Shown here piece by piece: positions 12,970 to 13,419 of a stretch of DNA of 13,419 bases. This DNA is from JBGPIK01 sp041484845 (GTDB lineage: Bacteria; Desulfobacterota; Binatia; UBA9968): positions 1 to 13,419 of the forward strand of contig JBGPIK010000158.1 of assembly GCA_041484845.1 (NCBI GenBank), in the 5' to 3' direction. The notes below the pieces were generated by a model. The model was not told the DNA's origin. It did no database searches and saw only the letters and a list, made by a program, of their open reading frames with translations. Each line of letters begins with the position of its first letter. Position 1 is the stretch's first letter. Position numbers and translations under genes: made by a program.

Positions 12970-13335
12970 ATGAACGAGGAAATTTTTAAGGAACGGACAA
13001 AGAACCTGGCCTTACGCGTCATTGAACTTGTGCAAGGACTGCCGAAAAATCTAACTGCCGACGTGATCTCCAGGCAACTGCTCCGCTGCGCTACCTCGAT
13101 CGGTGCTAACTATCGAGCGGCGTGTCGAGGAAAGTCCACTGCCGATGTCATGGCCAAACTCGCAATTGTCGAGGAAGAAGCAGATGAAGCCATTTACTGG
13201 CTGGAGTTGCTCACAGAGTCCGGCGTTGTCCCTGCAGCACAAGTAACAGAGTTGACAAAGGAAGCAAATGAAATCCTCGCGATGACAGTGGCATCGATTA
13301 AAACCCTGCGAGTGCGCAAGGGAGCGATCTCTTGA
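12970..13335 (+). CDS. Four-helix-bundle protein, S23/IVS family
   Basis: A 121-residue protein of the 23S rRNA intervening-sequence (S23, four helix bundle) family. Members form pentamers of antiparallel helices, are related to the Avd accessory protein of diversity-generating retroelements, and probably bind nucleic acid; the exact role is not settled. Family marks seen: EIFKERTKNLALRVIELVQG, then GLPKN, VISRQLLRCATSIGANYRAA, and IVEEEADEAIYWLELL. The ATG at 12970 gives the usual MNEEIFKERTK start; an in-frame TTG at 12949 lies inside the inverted repeat. The gene is not inside an rRNA gene here, but the inverted repeats on both sides recall the stem that brackets rRNA intervening sequences. 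Confidence 0.85.
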   Translation: MNEEIFKERTKNLALRVIELVQGLPKNLTADVISRQLLRCATSIGANYRAACRGKSTADVMAKLAIVEEEADEAIYWLELLTESGVVPAAQVTELTKEANEILAMTVASIKTLRVRKGAIS

Positions 13336-13365
13336 CTGTAGAAAGCTAATTTCCGATCCGAGAAC

Positions 13366-13390
13366 AATCTAAAATCCAAAATCCAAAATT
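13366..13390. repeat. Right AT-rich inverted repeat of the four-helix gene
   Basis: AATCCAAAATCCAAAAT (13373-13389) is the exact inverse of 12946-12962. Together the arms would fold the whole gene transcript into one long hairpin of at least 17 pairs, about 30 bases after the stop codon. Confidence 0.75.
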
Positions 13391-13419
13391 CTCACTGGTC
13401 CATATCCGGCTTGACGCCG

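Noticed and set aside
1..13419. CRISPR array
   Set aside because: The repeats seen are either long coding tails or isolated palindromes; none shows regularly spaced short repeats with unique spacers.

Overview
The window is a bacterial chromosomal region of moderate G+C (judged by eye, not calculated). Its backbone is five complete plus-strand genes for periplasmic substrate-binding proteins of the TrpX/ABC_sub_bind type, at 2113-3084, 4743-5711, 6505-7479, 10076-11050 and 11865-12932. Three 3'-terminal fragments of the same gene type lie at 3815-3973, 10013-10048 and 11755-11868. No ABC permease or ATPase gene is present, so the binding proteins are orphans here. Such arrays, with signal peptides ending in AQAQQP-like residues, occur in uncultured soil and groundwater Proteobacteria-like lineages (for example deltaproteobacterial/Binatota-like or Rokubacteria-like genomes). 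This assignment is an inference of low confidence.

Layout. 1-514 is non-coding and holds a large imperfect stem-loop with a GAAA loop. 530-1513 is an exported metallo-beta-lactamase-fold hydrolase. 1514-2112 holds an inverted repeat, a start-less coding fragment, a short repeat and a strong Rho-independent terminator. Binding protein 1 (2113-3084) is followed by an exported redoxin (3145-3762) interrupted by one in-frame TGA exactly where the first catalytic cysteine is expected. This is a strong selenocysteine candidate. The redoxin is followed by a fragment of a binding-protein 3' end, a VapC (PIN) gene remnant, and a collapsed REP-associated transposase element with 16-bp inverted repeats.

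Binding protein 2 is followed by an opposite-strand VapBC-type toxin-antitoxin pair. Binding protein 3 is followed by an exported alpha/beta hydrolase and a class I methyltransferase. A 36-bp binding-protein 3' fragment then precedes binding protein 4. A CopG/MazF-type toxin-antitoxin pair follows, then another 3' fragment that overlaps the start of binding protein 5. The window ends with a four-helix-bundle (23S rRNA intervening-sequence type) gene framed by inverted repeats of AT-rich TTTTGGATT units.

How it fits together: the binding-protein genes act as a repetitive scaffold with conserved signal-peptide DNA and conserved 3' ends. Unrelated genes sit between one binding-protein stop codon and the next copy or fragment. 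The redoxin has binding-protein-like DNA on both sides: its signal peptide resembles theirs at nucleotide level, and a binding-protein tail follows its stop. The two best leads are the unannotated selenoprotein candidate and the idea that conserved binding-protein ends act as recombination seams for cargo genes.
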